Counted from the stretch's first letter, positions 1 to 11,386 are shown. The stretch: DNA of 64,000 bases from Methylorubrum aminovorans (GCF_022179725.1 NZ_BPRC01000004.1:207580-271579), one strand, 5' to 3'. Notes: generated by a model from the sequence alone, not told the origin. A program made the numbers and translations.

Positions 1-264
1 GCAGGTGCCGCGCACATGCGGCTCGGCGTTGAACTCGGCGTTCAGGTCGGGCAGCTCGGAGCCGCCGGAACCGGTGCCGGTCGGGTCGCCGGTCTGGGCC
101 ATGAAGCCGTCGATGACGCGGTGGAACGGCACGCCGTCGTAGAAGCCCTGGGAGGCCAGGGTCTTGATCCGCTCGACGTGGTTGGGAGCGAGGTCGGGGC
201 GCAGCGCGATGACGACGCGGCCCTTCGTGGTCTCCAGGACGATGGTCTCGTTCGTCTCTGCCAT
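1..264 (-). CDS. ppiB: Cyclophilin-type peptidyl-prolyl isomerase, cytoplasmic (partial)
   Basis: This is the N-terminal part of a cyclophilin, which catalyses cis-trans isomerisation of peptidyl-prolyl bonds. The visible 88 residues start at an ATG (262-264) and include the family core FHRVIDGFMAQTGDPTGTG. The 3' end runs off the left edge of the window. There is no signal peptide, so it should act in the cytoplasm. It lies downstream of a second, secreted cyclophilin (771-1310) with the same core, so the two are tandem paralogues with different destinations. Family assignment is sure; the remaining length is unknown. Confidence 0.93.
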   Translation of the reverse strand, partial: MAETNETIVLETTKGRVVIALRPDLAPNHVERIKTLASQGFYDGVPFHRVIDGFMAQTGDPTGTGSGGSELPDLNAEFNAEPHVRGTC

Positions 265-267
265 GGC

Positions 268-639
268 TTAAATTCCCTGTCCTTTGGGTCCGTCGTAGAT
301 GAAGCGCAGCGCCAGGGGGCGCCCCGCGATGGCTCCGCCGAGAGCCGGGGTGAGCCGGACCGGCGTGCAGCGGGCGATCGCGTCGAGCGTCGCCCGTATC
401 AGGATGTCCCGGGTCCGCGTGTCGCCCGGCGCCTTGGCGAAGGTGATCTGCGGTGTGCCGATCACCGAACCGTCCCGGCGCAGCGAGAGACGCGCCGTGA
501 TTTCCGCCCGCTCGAACCGGCTCAGGCCTTCCGGCACCCGCCAGCAGGCAGCGAGCGCCGGATAGAGCGCTCGCAAGGTGTCGGCCGGGGCCGGCTCCGG
601 CCCTGCCGCGGGCAGCGGCACATGCTGCGTGCCCCGCAA
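268..639 (-). CDS. Small protein with TonB C-terminal-like domain, start uncertain
   Basis: The protein ends with a pattern seen in TonB/TolA-like C-terminal domains: RRDGSVIGTPQITF, then a helix, then a Cys-Pro pair and GRPLALRFIY. The stop lies 3 bases upstream of the next gene. The only standard start in frame is TTG at 637-639, giving 123 residues. However, the frame stays open upstream to an ATA at 772-774. That extension reads as a classical secretion signal: an RTGRRR basic stretch, then LAGLFTAGFALLAPGRACA. GGAGG at 781-785 sits 6 bases before the ATA, which also overlaps the stop of the cyclophilin gene. The true gene may therefore be 268-774 (168 residues, exported). The function is unknown. 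Confidence 0.6.
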   Translation of the reverse strand: MRGTQHVPLPAAGPEPAPADTLRALYPALAACWRVPEGLSRFERAEITARLSLRRDGSVIGTPQITFAKAPGDTRTRDILIRATLDAIARCTPVRLTPALGGAIAGRPLALRFIYDGPKGQGI

Positions 640-770
640 GGTCTGGGGCAGCGTGTGCCAGGGTTCAATGCCCTCGAACGCACACGCCCTGCCCGGTGCG
701 AGCAGGGCGAAGCCGGCCGTGAAGAGGCCGGCGAGTTGGCCCGCCCGGCGACGCCCGGTGCGTGCGGCCG

Positions 771-1310
771 CTATTGGCCGCCTCCAAGGGTCATCTTCAC
801 GATCTTGTCGGGGTCCTGCACCGAGCCGTTATTGGCCTTGGAGCCCTTCTTGATCTTGTCGACCACGTCCATCCCGGAGGTGACGACGCCGACGACGGTG
901 TAGTTGTTGTTCAGGAACTCGGCGTCGCCGATGCAGATGAAGAACTGCGAATTGGCCGAGTTCGGATCACCCGAACGGGCCATGCCGACGGTGCCGCGCT
1001 TGAACGGGGCCGAGGAGAACTCGGCCGGGATATTGGGCAGGGTGGAGCCGCCGGTGCCGTTGCCCTTGGGATCGCCCGTCTGGACCATGAAGCCGTCGAT
1101 GACGCGGTGGAACTTCAGGCCGTTGTAGAAGCCTTGGCCGATCAGCGTCTTGAGCTGCTTGACGTGCTTCGGCGCGATCTCCGGACGCAGCTCGATCGTG
1201 ACCCGACCGTCCCTGGTCTCGAGGGTGACGGTGTTCTCGCCCGCCCGCGCCGGGGCGGCGAGGAGCATGGCGGAGAGGGCGAGGCCGAGGACGGCGTGGC
1301 GGCGATTCAT
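771..1310 (-). CDS. ppiA: Periplasmic cyclophilin-type peptidyl-prolyl isomerase
   Basis: This 179-residue cyclophilin starts at the ATG 1308-1310 with a signal peptide (MNRRHAVLGLALSAMLLAAP, cleaved near ARAG), so it acts in the periplasm. The isomerase core is intact: FHRVIDGFMVQTGDP, then SQFFICIGDAEFLNNNYTVVG-type residues lining the proline pocket. The frame is open further upstream but overlaps coaD; the signal peptide decides the start. It lies 25 bases downstream of coaD and directly upstream of the TonB-C-like gene, all on the minus strand, so a gyrA-coaD-ppi transcription unit is plausible. Confidence 0.94.
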   Translation of the reverse strand: MNRRHAVLGLALSAMLLAAPARAGENTVTLETRDGRVTIELRPEIAPKHVKQLKTLIGQGFYNGLKFHRVIDGFMVQTGDPKGNGTGGSTLPNIPAEFSSAPFKRGTVGMARSGDPNSANSQFFICIGDAEFLNNNYTVVGVVTSGMDVVDKIKKGSKANNGSVQDPDKIVKMTLGGGQ

Positions 1311-1335
1311 GCGGGCAAAAGCTCCGTGGTGAGGA

Positions 1336-1839
1336 TCAGGATTTCGCGAAACGCGCGGCGAGTTGCGCGGCCACGACCGGCGGCACGAAGGGCGAGACGT
1401 CACCGCCCATGGCCGCGATCTGGCGCACCAGGGTCGCCGTGATCGGCCGCACGCCGGTGGAGGCGGGCAGGAACACGGTCTGGACCTCGGGGGCCATCGC
1501 GCCGTTCATGCCGGCGAGCTGCATCTCGTAGTCCAGATCGGTGCCGTCGCGCAGGCCGCGGATGAACAGGCGGGCACCGCAGCGCCGGGCGGCCGAGACC
1601 GCGAGGTCGTCGAAGGTGACGACCTCCAGGCTCGCGCCTTCGGCGGCGGCCAGCGGCCCGCAGGTCTCGCTGAGCAGGGCGGCGCGTTCCTCGGCCGAGA
1701 ACAACGGCGCCTTGCCCGGATGCACGCCGATGGCGAGCACCAGCCGCGGCACGAGGCGGCAGGCCTGCCGCACCACGTCGAGGTGGCCGTTGGTGACCGG
1801 ATCGAAGGAACCGGCGTAGAGGGCGGTGCGGGTCGTCAC
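1336..1839 (-). CDS. coaD: Phosphopantetheine adenylyltransferase
   Basis: CoaD transfers AMP from ATP to 4'-phosphopantetheine to give dephospho-CoA, the penultimate step of coenzyme A synthesis. The nucleotidyl-transferase signature [10 protein letters not shown] lies near the N-terminus, followed by the [12 protein letters not shown] loop and the [15 protein letters not shown] segment. I chose the GTG at 1837-1839, giving 167 residues, the normal family length. The longer open frame upstream adds only an arginine-rich stretch, and the ATG just upstream in another frame meets a stop at once. A hairpin-forming repeat separates it from gyrA. Confidence 0.96.
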   Translation of the reverse strand: MTTRTALYAGSFDPVTNGHLDVVRQACRLVPRLVLAIGVHPGKAPLFSAEERAALLSETCGPLAAAEGASLEVVTFDDLAVSAARRCGARLFIRGLRDGTDLDYEMQLAGMNGAMAPEVQTVFLPASTGVRPITATLVRQIAAMGGDVSPFVPPVVAAQLAARFAKS

Positions 1840-1907
1840 GGGAACGGGCCTAGAGCATTTTCCCCGCAAACGGAACCGCCGCCGGCGCCGCTTCGTCACA
1901 TCCCGCC

Positions 1908-1943
1908 GTCATTCCGGGTTCCGCTAAGCGGCCCCGGGATGAC
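1908..1943. repeat. Short palindromic repeat between gyrA and coaD
   Basis: GTCATTCCGGG and its near-complement CCCCGGGATGAC flank a CCGCT-aAGCGG core, so the element folds as a hairpin in either orientation. A second copy with the same TCCCGGGTTCCGC and GGCCCCGGGATGAC arms is at 21551-21583. It is a REP-like dispersed element; here it could also act as an mRNA 3' end between gyrA and coaD, though no U-run follows. Confidence 0.65.
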
Positions 1944-1966
1944 ATGGCGTCGGAAGGGGCCGGGCC

Positions 1967-4690
<2,724 letters not shown>

Positions 4691-4785
4691 CGTCGTTCTC
4701 TCGTTCTTCTGTTCGGTTCACCCGCTGCCAAACGCCACCGGGTCGGACGGAAAGGCCAGCACGGGGCGACCCCTCCGATCCACTC

Positions 4786-4890
4786 CCTCATCCTGAGGTG
4801 CCCGCGTCAGCGGGCCTCGAAGGATCATCCAGCCATCGCGCGGGACCTGGAGGATCCTTCGAGGCCGCTTCGCGGCACCTCAGGAGGAGG
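4786..4890. repeat. Long imperfect palindrome upstream of gyrA
   Basis: The left arm (about 4786-4826) contains CCTGAGGTGC, GCGGGCCTCGAAGGATC; the right arm (about 4851-4889) contains GGATCCTTCGAGGCCGC and GCACCTCAGGA. Together they can form a stem of about 35 base pairs around a CATCCAGCCATCGCGCGGGA-like loop. It lies in the 316-base gap between mobA and gyrA, upstream of both minus-strand gyrA and the end of mobA. I recognise it as a dispersed palindromic element type common in alphaproteobacteria; no second copy is seen in this window. Confidence 0.7.
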
Positions 4891-5006
4891 ACGTCGGACG
4901 GGACACCCCGCCAGCAGCCAAAGGCCGTCGTTTCAGTTACTTAAATATGAATTACGAGGCTTCGGCACAACATCCGAGCGCCGGCGGACCGCGCTTTGCC
5001 GCGCCC

Positions 5007-5639
5007 TTATCCCCCACGCGCCAGCATCGCCTCGGCGGCCGCCAGATCCTCCGGCGCGTTGAGGTTGAGGAAGGGATCGACCGGCTCCACCGGCCAGGAC
5101 GCCACGGCCGCCCCGTGCCGCTCGATGAAGCCTCCGACCCGCCGCTCGCCGCGCCCGAGCCAGTCACGCAGGTCATGGCGCAGATCGACCGGCCAGAGGG
5201 CGGAGGTGAAGTGGCACCGCTCACCCGACGCCGCCAGCGCAATCGGCTTGCCCTCGGCCGCCGCGGCGACGAGCCGGGCGACGAAGTCGTGCGGCAGGAA
5301 CGGCGCGTCGCCGGGCACGCTCGCGACATGAGTGACGCCCGGCAGAGCCGCGGCAGCCTCCATCCCGGCGAGGATACCGGCGAGGGGCCCCGGATGATCC
5401 GGGATCGTATCGGGCAGGATGGCGCCGGAGAACACGTCGCGGAAGCGGGCCGGGTCGCCGTTGGCACTGAGCGCGAGGCCGCCCGCGCATTGCGGCTCGA
5501 AGCGCTCGGCGACGCGCTGCAGCAGGGTGCGCCCGGCAAGACGGCGCAGGGGCTTGTCGCCCCCGCCCATCCGCCGCGACAGGCCGCCGGCCAGGATCAG
5601 GCCCAAAACACGCGACCCGGAGACCGGGGGGAGACTCAC
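5007..5639 (-). CDS. mobA: Molybdenum cofactor guanylyltransferase
   Basis: MobA attaches GMP to molybdopterin to form the guanine-dinucleotide cofactor used by DMSO-reductase-type enzymes such as formate dehydrogenases. The N-terminus LGLILAGGLSRRMGGGDKPL is the nucleotide-binding signature, followed by DHPGPLAGILAGMEAA and VPGDAPFLP (metal and GTP contacts). The start is the GTG at 5637-5639, which overlaps the stop of apbC (GTGA), giving 210 residues, the normal size. The gene is therefore translationally coupled to apbC. The open frame upstream of this GTG is only the shadow of apbC. Confidence 0.93.
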   Translation of the reverse strand: MSLPPVSGSRVLGLILAGGLSRRMGGGDKPLRRLAGRTLLQRVAERFEPQCAGGLALSANGDPARFRDVFSGAILPDTIPDHPGPLAGILAGMEAAAALPGVTHVASVPGDAPFLPHDFVARLVAAAAEGKPIALAASGERCHFTSALWPVDLRHDLRDWLGRGERRVGGFIERHGAAVASWPVEPVDPFLNLNAPEDLAAAEAMLARGG

Positions 5640-6814
5640 TCGATGACGATCTTGGGCGCCGCCCGGCCTGCGGGCGCGCCGGTGAGGTTGCCCCAGAGCT
5701 TTTGCGCGATCTCGCGGTAGACCTTGGCCTGCGGCCCGTCCGGATCGGTCGCCACCACCGGGCGGCCGGCATCCGAGGTCTCGCGGATCGCCATGGTGAG
5801 CGGGATCTCGCCGAGGAACGGCACCTCCAGCCGCTCGGCCTCGTGGCGGGCGCCGCCATGGCCGAAGATCGCCGAGGCATGTCCGCAATTCGGGCAAATG
5901 AAGGTCGCCATGTTCTCGATCACGCCGAGGATCGGCACCGAGACCTTGCGGAACATGGTCACGCCGCGGCGGGCATCGATCAGCGCCAGATCCTGCGGCG
6001 TCGAGACGATGACGGCGCCCGAGAGCGGCGTCGCCTGGGCCATGGTGAGCTGGGCGTCACCCGTGCCCGGCGGCATGTCGACCACGAGCACGTCGAGCTC
6101 GCCCCAGGCCACGTCGCGCAGCATCTGGGTGATGGCCGACTGCACCATCGGCCCGCGCCAGATCATCGCCGATTCGGGCTCGATCAGCAGGCCGATCGAC
6201 ATCGCCTTCAGCCCGTAGGCCTGCAGCGGCTCCAGGGTCTTGCCCTCGATCACCCGCGGCTTGCCGGAAAGCCCCAGCAGCTTGGGCACCGAGGGGCCGT
6301 AGATGTCGGCATCGAGCAGGCCAACCTTAAGCCCCTGCGCGCCGAGGGCGAGCGCGAGGTTGCAGGCGGTGGTGGATTTGCCGACGCCACCCTTGCCGGA
6401 GGCCACCGCCACGATGTGGCGCACGCCCGGCAGCGCATTGCCCTGACGCGGCGGCGGCGCCACGCCGGGTCCGGGCGGGCGCGGCGCAGCACCCTGAGCC
6501 GGCACGTTCGACCCGCGCTCGGCGGTGAGGCTCGCCAGCACGCTCGACACGCCGGGCAGGGCCAGCACGCGCCCTTCCGCCTCGCGGCGCACGGACTCGA
6601 ACCGCTCGGCCTCGCTCGGATCGATCCGAATCGAGAACATCACCCGGTTGCCCGGATCGATCACCACCTGCGAGAGCCGGCCGGAGCCGGGCAGGGTGGT
6701 GCTGCCGTCGTCCACTGAGACGGTCGAGAGCGCCTTCAGCACGTCATCGCGCGTGATCGCCAAAACTCGTACTCCATCGGGCGCCGGGACGGGATCGAGC
6801 CCGCTTCCGTTCAT
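5636..6814 (-). CDS. apbC: Mrp/ApbC-family P-loop Fe-S cluster carrier
   Basis: This 392-residue protein has an N-terminal MIP18/DUF59-like domain (ITRDDVLKALSTV onward), a Pro-rich linker, and a MinD-like ATPase with the deviant Walker A GKGGVGKST at about residues 140-148. A C-terminal CxxC (FICPNCGH) binds the bridging cluster. ApbC/Mrp proteins deliver Fe-S clusters to target enzymes in the cytosol. The start could be the ATG used here or a GTG about 14 codons later, just before the conserved ITRDD. It overlaps mobA by 4 bases, linking Fe-S and molybdenum cofactor supply. Confidence 0.93.
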   Translation of the reverse strand: MNGSGLDPVPAPDGVRVLAITRDDVLKALSTVSVDDGSTTLPGSGRLSQVVIDPGNRVMFSIRIDPSEAERFESVRREAEGRVLALPGVSSVLASLTAERGSNVPAQGAAPRPPGPGVAPPPRQGNALPGVRHIVAVASGKGGVGKSTTACNLALALGAQGLKVGLLDADIYGPSVPKLLGLSGKPRVIEGKTLEPLQAYGLKAMSIGLLIEPESAMIWRGPMVQSAITQMLRDVAWGELDVLVVDMPPGTGDAQLTMAQATPLSGAVIVSTPQDLALIDARRGVTMFRKVSVPILGVIENMATFICPNCGHASAIFGHGGARHEAERLEVPFLGEIPLTMAIRETSDAGRPVVATDPDGPQAKVYREIAQKLWGNLTGAPAGRAAPKIVIE

Positions 6815-6855
6815 CTAACCGCGCCTGCGGGAAACACCAGCCCGGGCGACCCGTC

Positions 6856-7125
6856 TCAGCGCCGTCCCGGCGGAACCGCGATCAGGTTGCACTGTTCCAT
6901 CGGCCCGCGCACGACTGAACCATCGCCGCGCCGGTAGACCCCTCGGCGGACATGCCGGCAGCCGACGGGGCCGCGCAGCCGCTTCACCCGCTCGATATGG
7001 ACGCTTCGGTAGCGCCGGTTCGAGAAATCGTGGCCGCCGATGCGCACGCCGGGGCCGAACCGCACCTCGGCGGAGGCCGGCACGGCCAGGGTGACCAGCA
7101 ACAAGGCAAGCAACGCAACCCTCAT
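6856..7125 (-). CDS. Small secreted Arg-rich protein
   Basis: The 89-residue product has a clear signal peptide (MRVALLALLLVTLAVPASA) followed by a basic mature part with repeated Arg-Tyr and His residues (GHDFSNRRYRSVHIERV) and two Cys (GCRHVRRGVY, EQCNLI) that may pair. I do not recognise a function. The longer open frame upstream is antisense to the PNPOx-fold gene, so the ATG at 7123-7125 with its signal peptide is the convincing start. It is transcribed toward apbC, divergent from 7274. Confidence 0.75.
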   Translation of the reverse strand: MRVALLALLLVTLAVPASAEVRFGPGVRIGGHDFSNRRYRSVHIERVKRLRGPVGCRHVRRGVYRRGDGSVVRGPMEQCNLIAVPPGRR

Positions 7126-7273
7126 CCCACTCTCCGGCAAAGCTTCGGGGGCGCCCCCTGAACCAAGATCGGCTTCGCTCGTTGTCGAGGCAATCGCCGG
7201 GCGGCGAACCCTCGACCAGGGTCGCCCGCTCAGCCCGGCTCGCGCCATTGACGACAGACGGAGTACGCATTCC

Positions 7274-7777
7274 ATGCACCAGGGCAACCATCGCGACCAC
7301 GAGGGCGCGAAGAAGCTCTTTGAGCTGACCAAGGACGTCAAGGTCGCGATGCTGACCACGGCCGACCAGAACGGGACGCTCAACAGCCGCCCGATGTGGA
7401 ACAACGAGATCGACGAGAACGGCGACATCTGGTTCTTCACCAAGCTGCACAGCCCGAAGACCGCCGAGATCGGTCGCGACAATCAGGTCAACCTCGCCTA
7501 CTCGGATCCGTCGAGCCAGACCTACGTCTCGATCGCCGGCAAGGCCGAGGTGATCCGCGACCAGAAGCTCATCGACGAGAAGTGGCAGGAGAGCCTCAAG
7601 ACGTGGTTCCCCAACGGCAAGAACGATCCCGAGGTCGGCCTGATCCGCATTCACCCTGAGCAGGGCGAGTACTGGGACAGCCCGTCCTCGACGATGGTCC
7701 ACCTCTACGGTTACGTGAAGGCCTCGCTCACCGGCGAGAGCCCGAAGACCGAGACCAAGAAGGTCAACCTCGCCTGA
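7274..7777 (+). CDS. Pyridoxamine 5'-phosphate oxidase-fold general stress protein
   Basis: This 167-residue protein has the split-barrel flavin-binding fold of the general stress protein 26 / PNPOx-like family: VKVAMLTTADQNGTLNSRPM, then WFFTKLHSPKTAEI, and a YVSIAGKAEVIRD strand. Members bind FMN, F420 or heme; the exact substrate cannot be read from sequence. The start is the ATG at 7274, after which homology begins. A strong intrinsic terminator follows at 7818-7850, so the gene is probably a single transcription unit. Confidence 0.88.
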   Translation: MHQGNHRDHEGAKKLFELTKDVKVAMLTTADQNGTLNSRPMWNNEIDENGDIWFFTKLHSPKTAEIGRDNQVNLAYSDPSSQTYVSIAGKAEVIRDQKLIDEKWQESLKTWFPNGKNDPEVGLIRIHPEQGEYWDSPSSTMVHLYGYVKASLTGESPKTETKKVNLA

Positions 7778-7817
7778 TCCTTTCGGGAGTGGGCCTCGCG
7801 CCCCTCCACGGATGTTC

Positions 7818-7850
7818 GGCGTCCCTGCCTGCGGCAGGGGCGCCTTTTTT
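7818..7850 (+). terminator. Rho-independent terminator
   Basis: A 12-base-pair stem (7818-7829 with 7833-7844, one G-U pair) closes a 3-base loop and is followed directly by six T (7845-7850). It ends transcription of the PNPOx-fold gene, before pncB. Confidence 0.93.
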
Positions 7851-7935
7851 GTTATGACGCCCCGCGTCCGCCGCCGTTGATCGCCGGAACGATCCGTCCC
7901 AAGCTCGGCCGACGCTCCCCGAACACGGACGGCCC

Positions 7936-9234
7936 ATGATCGACCTCGCGAAGCGGGTCTACGACCACAACTTCCGCATCGACCCGATCGTGCGCTCGCT
8001 GCTCGATACGGATTTCTACAAGCTGCTGATGGCGCAGATGATCTTCCGCCGTCACCGCGACGTCGACGTCACCTTCGCGATCCAGAACCGCACGAAGAGC
8101 GTGCGCGTGGCCGACGAGATCGATCTCGGGGAGTTGCGGGCGCAGCTCGACCATGCCCGCACGGTTCGCTTGAGCCGGGGCGAATCCACTTGGCTGCGCG
8201 GCAACACCTTCTACGGCAAGCGCCAGATCCTCTCCTCCGACTTCATGGCGTGGTTCGAGGAATTCCGCCTGCCGGACTACGAACTCGAGGTGCGCGAGGG
8301 GCAGGTGGCGCTCACCTTCCACGGCCCCTGGGTCGAGACCACGCTATGGGAGGTGCCCGCACTCGCCATCCTCAACGAGCTGCGCTCCCGCGCGGTGCTG
8401 CGCGGCCTGGGCAAGTTCGAGCTCCAAGTGCTCTACGCCCGCGCCATGACCCGCGTCTGGGAGAAGATCGAGCGCCTGAAGCGCCTGCCCGATCTCTCCA
8501 TCGCCGATTTCGGCACCCGGCGCCGCCACGGCTTCCTGTGGCAGGATTGGTGCGTGCAGGCGATGAACGAGGGCTTGGGCGAGCGGGCTTTTCTGGGCAC
8601 CTCGAACTGCCTGATCGCCATGCGCCGCGAGGTCGAGGCTGTCGGCACCAACGCCCACGAATTGCCGATGGTCTACGCCGCGCTCAGTGGCGACGACGAT
8701 GCGGCGCTCGCCCAGGCGCCCTACGCGGTGCTCGCCGACTGGCAGCAGGACTATGCCGGCAACCTCCTGGTGGCCTTGCCCGACACCTACGGCACCACCG
8801 GATTTCTCGCCAACGCGCCCGACTGGCTCACCGCCTGGACCGGCATCCGCATCGACTCGAAGGAACCGATCGAGGGCGGCGAGGAGGCGCTCGCCTTCTG
8901 GCAATCAAGGGACTGCGACCCGCGCGAAAAGCTCGCAATCTTCTCGGACGGGCTCGACATCGACGACATCGAGGCGATCCACGCCCATTTCCACGGCCGC
9001 ATGCGGATCGGCTACGGCTGGGGCACGCGGCTCACCAACGACTTCCGGGGTCTCGTGCCGGAGGGCCGCCTCGACCCGATCTCGGTGGTCTGCAAGGTGA
9101 CGCAGGCCGAGGGCCGCCCGACGGTGAAGATCTCCGACAACCCGAGCAAGGCCCAGGGACCGGCGGCGGAGGTGGAGCGCTACAAGCGGGTGTTCGGGGT
9201 TGGCGAGCAGGCGGCGATGGCGGTGGAGGTGTAA
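7936..9234 (+). CDS. pncB: Nicotinate phosphoribosyltransferase
   Basis: PncB joins nicotinate to PRPP, using ATP, to form nicotinate mononucleotide in the NAD salvage (Preiss-Handler) pathway. The 432 residues fit the usual length. Visible family features are [16 protein letters not shown] at the start, [19 protein letters not shown] in the middle and the PRPP-site region [17 protein letters not shown]. The ATG at 7936 places the conserved Leu-Asp-Thr-Asp-Phe-Tyr-Lys segment correctly. Confidence 0.96.
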   Translation: MIDLAKRVYDHNFRIDPIVRSLLDTDFYKLLMAQMIFRRHRDVDVTFAIQNRTKSVRVADEIDLGELRAQLDHARTVRLSRGESTWLRGNTFYGKRQILSSDFMAWFEEFRLPDYELEVREGQVALTFHGPWVETTLWEVPALAILNELRSRAVLRGLGKFELQVLYARAMTRVWEKIERLKRLPDLSIADFGTRRRHGFLWQDWCVQAMNEGLGERAFLGTSNCLIAMRREVEAVGTNAHELPMVYAALSGDDDAALAQAPYAVLADWQQDYAGNLLVALPDTYGTTGFLANAPDWLTAWTGIRIDSKEPIEGGEEALAFWQSRDCDPREKLAIFSDGLDIDDIEAIHAHFHGRMRIGYGWGTRLTNDFRGLVPEGRLDPISVVCKVTQAEGRPTVKISDNPSKAQGPAAEVERYKRVFGVGEQAAMAVEV

Positions 9235-9338
9235 GCCAGATTTCCCTGGACGCATGCTGCCGAAATCGGGCCGTTCTCCATCGCAGTGACTTCGCTCAAC
9301 CGGCTTTCGAACGCTCTTGAGTCGTGCATAATGGACGC

Positions 9339-9566
9339 ATGACCGAGCTTCTCAACAGGGCCATCGCGCGTATCCGCGCGCTTCCGCCGGAAACGCAGGA
9401 CAACATGGCCCGCGTCCTCTTCAGCCTTGCCGGGGACGAGGAAGCGGCTCTTGCGCTGACGCCGGAGGAGGAAGCCTCGTTCGTCCGGTCTCGGGCCCAG
9501 GCTGCCCGTCGCGAGTTCGCGACGGATGAGGAGGTTCGGGCAATCTGGGCAAAGCATGGCCTGTGA
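9339..9566 (+). CDS. Putative antitoxin of a ParDE/RelBE-type module
   Basis: A small acidic 75-residue protein (MTELLNRAIARIRALPPETQ) whose stop overlaps the start of a ParE-like toxin gene by 4 bases (GTGA). The overlap, order and size fit the antitoxin of a type II toxin-antitoxin pair. A central Glu-rich segment (TPEEEASFVRSRAQAARREF) may be the toxin-binding helix. I chose the ATG at 9339 over the in-frame ATG 15 bases earlier. The family is not certain from sequence alone. Confidence 0.72.
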   Translation: MTELLNRAIARIRALPPETQDNMARVLFSLAGDEEAALALTPEEEASFVRSRAQAARREFATDEEVRAIWAKHGL

Positions 9567-9856
9567 GACTGCGCTTCACGCCGGACGCCGCCGCTGAACT
9601 CGACGCGGTCTTGATGTCGATCGCGGATGAATCGCTCCAAGGAGCCCGCCGCGTCCAACGCCGCATTCAGGCTGTGATCGACCTGCTCCTCCGGCATCCG
9701 CAGAGCGGGCGGCCGACCAGCCTCCGGCCCATGCGCCGGATCGGAGCAACACCCTACCCCTACCTGGTCTTCTACGAGGCGACCGAGGAGGAGGTCGTGA
9801 TCCTCGGCATCCGGCACGCCGCCCGCGACCCGGCCTCCATGCCGGATCAATCATGA
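9563..9856 (+). CDS. ParE/RelE-superfamily toxin
   Basis: The 97-residue product has the ParE layout: RLRFTPDAAAELDAVLMSIA, a helix with RRIQAVIDLLLRHPQSGRPT, and the C-terminal strand PYLVFYEATEEEVVILGIRHAARDP ending in the conserved Arg-His. Such toxins poison gyrase or cleave ribosome-bound mRNA; which applies cannot be told here. It starts with GTG overlapping the antitoxin stop, so the two are co-translated. No other mobile signals surround the pair. Confidence 0.85.
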   Translation: MRLRFTPDAAAELDAVLMSIADESLQGARRVQRRIQAVIDLLLRHPQSGRPTSLRPMRRIGATPYPYLVFYEATEEEVVILGIRHAARDPASMPDQS

Positions 9857-9913
9857 ACGCGACGGGTCGGCATGCCGTGGACGACGGCGCCGGATCTCCA
9901 CCCGGCGCCGCCC

Positions 9914-11308
9914 TCACTGACGTTCCGCGGCGGCCTTCGCCGCCCACTTCGCCGCCGCCTTCTTCCGCCAGGGCGCCTCGGCCTCCCAGTCGCCGGCCAT
10001 GATGCAGCCGTAGGGCTCCACCGTGTCGACGATCTCGGCCAGATCGTACTTGGCGATCTGAACCCGCACGCTCGCGGCATCCTTGTAGGCGCCCGGCAGC
10101 TCCGAGAGGTCCGGCTTCCCGCAGAAGAAGCGCACGTCGATGCCCTCGGGCAGGGCGGGCGCGTGCTCCCGCAGGAAGGCCTTGCGGCTCATGTTGCGGC
10201 CCGCCCCGTGCGGGGCGAATCCGAGCGAAGCCGCGTGATCGCGGTGACGGGTGATCAGGATCGGCTCGGCCATGTTGAGCGGGATCAGCGTGCGCCCGTC
10301 ATCGTCGGCCGAGAATCCTGCCCAGGACGGGGTCGCCCCCTTGCCGTGGTAGTAGAGCCCGTCCTCGCGGCGGAAGACGAAGTTGTGCTCGTTCCAGAAC
10401 CGGTCCGCGACCGCGTTGCCGATTTGACGCGCCACGAGGTCGTGGAGCGCGAAGTGGCTGGCCTTGGTCCAGTCCCGCACGATCTGCAAAGCCTCCCAAT
10501 AGGCCCGGCCGTCCTCGGATTCCGCCCGGATCCAGGCGTTGTGCGCCGGAACCCGCGGGGCGACGATCGACGTGTGGCGGCGCGCGACCGCCATGCCCTT
10601 CTTGTAGAGCTGGGCGCCAAGCCCCCGCGAGCCGTGATGGGTAACGAGCGCCACCTGCCCCGTCGAGGCGAGGTGTCCGACAGAGGCGAAGTGGTTGCCG
10701 TCCCCTTGGCTGGCGAAGTGCCCGACCGCCATGCCCGCGAATTCGGCGAGGAAGCGGTTGCCCGCGACCCCCGCCATCACCGCGTCCGGCGGTTGGACCA
10801 CGCCCTTGCGGCCACCAGGACCGAAATGCGTGACCGCCTGCATCGCGTCGAGCACGCGCTTCGGGTCGTCGGCGCGGCGGAACACGGTGATCGCCACCGA
10901 GCAGCAGATGTCGGCCGAGTGGAAGCCCGGATGGATCGCGTCCGCGCAGGCCACCGCGCCGCCGACGGGGATCGTGCCCTCCGCCAGCCCCGAAGGGCAG
11001 GCATCCGGCATCACCGCGCCCTTGACGATGGTCGGCACCCGCATGAGCGCGTCCATATGCGTGATCACCGCGGCCGCGTTCGCCCGCTCGGCCTCCGTCT
11101 CGGCGTCGAGGAAGACGCCGAATTCGAGGCTGTTCGTGCGCATCGGCAATGCGTGGGTGGCAGGGTCGTGGGTAGTCAGGTGCGCGCGGATCGCCGCGTC
11201 GTCGCTGCCCTCGAGGCGCAGGGCGTTGGCAATGGAAACCGCCCGCTTGAACCATTCGCCGGGCTGGAAGCCCCAGGCGATGAGGTCGCGTCCGTTGATC
11301 GCGGTCAT
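9914..11308 (-). CDS. rtcB: RtcB-family RNA ligase
   Basis: RtcB joins 2',3'-cyclic phosphate (or 3'-phosphate) and 5'-OH RNA ends in a GTP- and Mn-dependent reaction, repairing cleaved tRNAs and other RNAs. The 464 residues carry GDGNHF (202-207), HHGSRGLG (224-231) and PHGAGRNMSR (366-375), the last with the guanylylated His region. The metal-site motif, DxGCG in typical RtcB, reads DICCSV (133-138) here, so it is a divergent branch. It lies 140 bases downstream of rsr on the same strand; RtcB beside Ro60 and Y RNAs is a known RNA-repair association. No rtcA or rtcR is seen nearby. The long frame running on to 13132 is not a fusion. Confidence 0.92.
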   Translation of the reverse strand: MTAINGRDLIAWGFQPGEWFKRAVSIANALRLEGSDDAAIRAHLTTHDPATHALPMRTNSLEFGVFLDAETEAERANAAAVITHMDALMRVPTIVKGAVMPDACPSGLAEGTIPVGGAVACADAIHPGFHSADICCSVAITVFRRADDPKRVLDAMQAVTHFGPGGRKGVVQPPDAVMAGVAGNRFLAEFAGMAVGHFASQGDGNHFASVGHLASTGQVALVTHHGSRGLGAQLYKKGMAVARRHTSIVAPRVPAHNAWIRAESEDGRAYWEALQIVRDWTKASHFALHDLVARQIGNAVADRFWNEHNFVFRREDGLYYHGKGATPSWAGFSADDDGRTLIPLNMAEPILITRHRDHAASLGFAPHGAGRNMSRKAFLREHAPALPEGIDVRFFCGKPDLSELPGAYKDAASVRVQIAKYDLAEIVDTVEPYGCIMAGDWEAEAPWRKKAAAKWAAKAAAERQ

Positions 11309-11357
11309 GGTGCCGCTCCGCCCTCGTGAAGTCTTGCTTCTTGAAATCTTCGGGATT

Positions 11358-11386
11358 GGGGCGGGCGGCAGGGTGCCGTCCGCCCC
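11358..11386 (-). promoter_or_regulatory. Hairpin between rsr and rtcB
   Basis: A 13-base-pair stem (11358-11370 with 11374-11386, one G-U pair) with a 3-base loop lies in the rsr-rtcB gap, about 50 bases upstream of the rtcB start. No U-run follows on the minus strand, so it is not a classical terminator. It may set the ratio of rtcB to rsr message or serve as a processing site. Confidence 0.6.
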
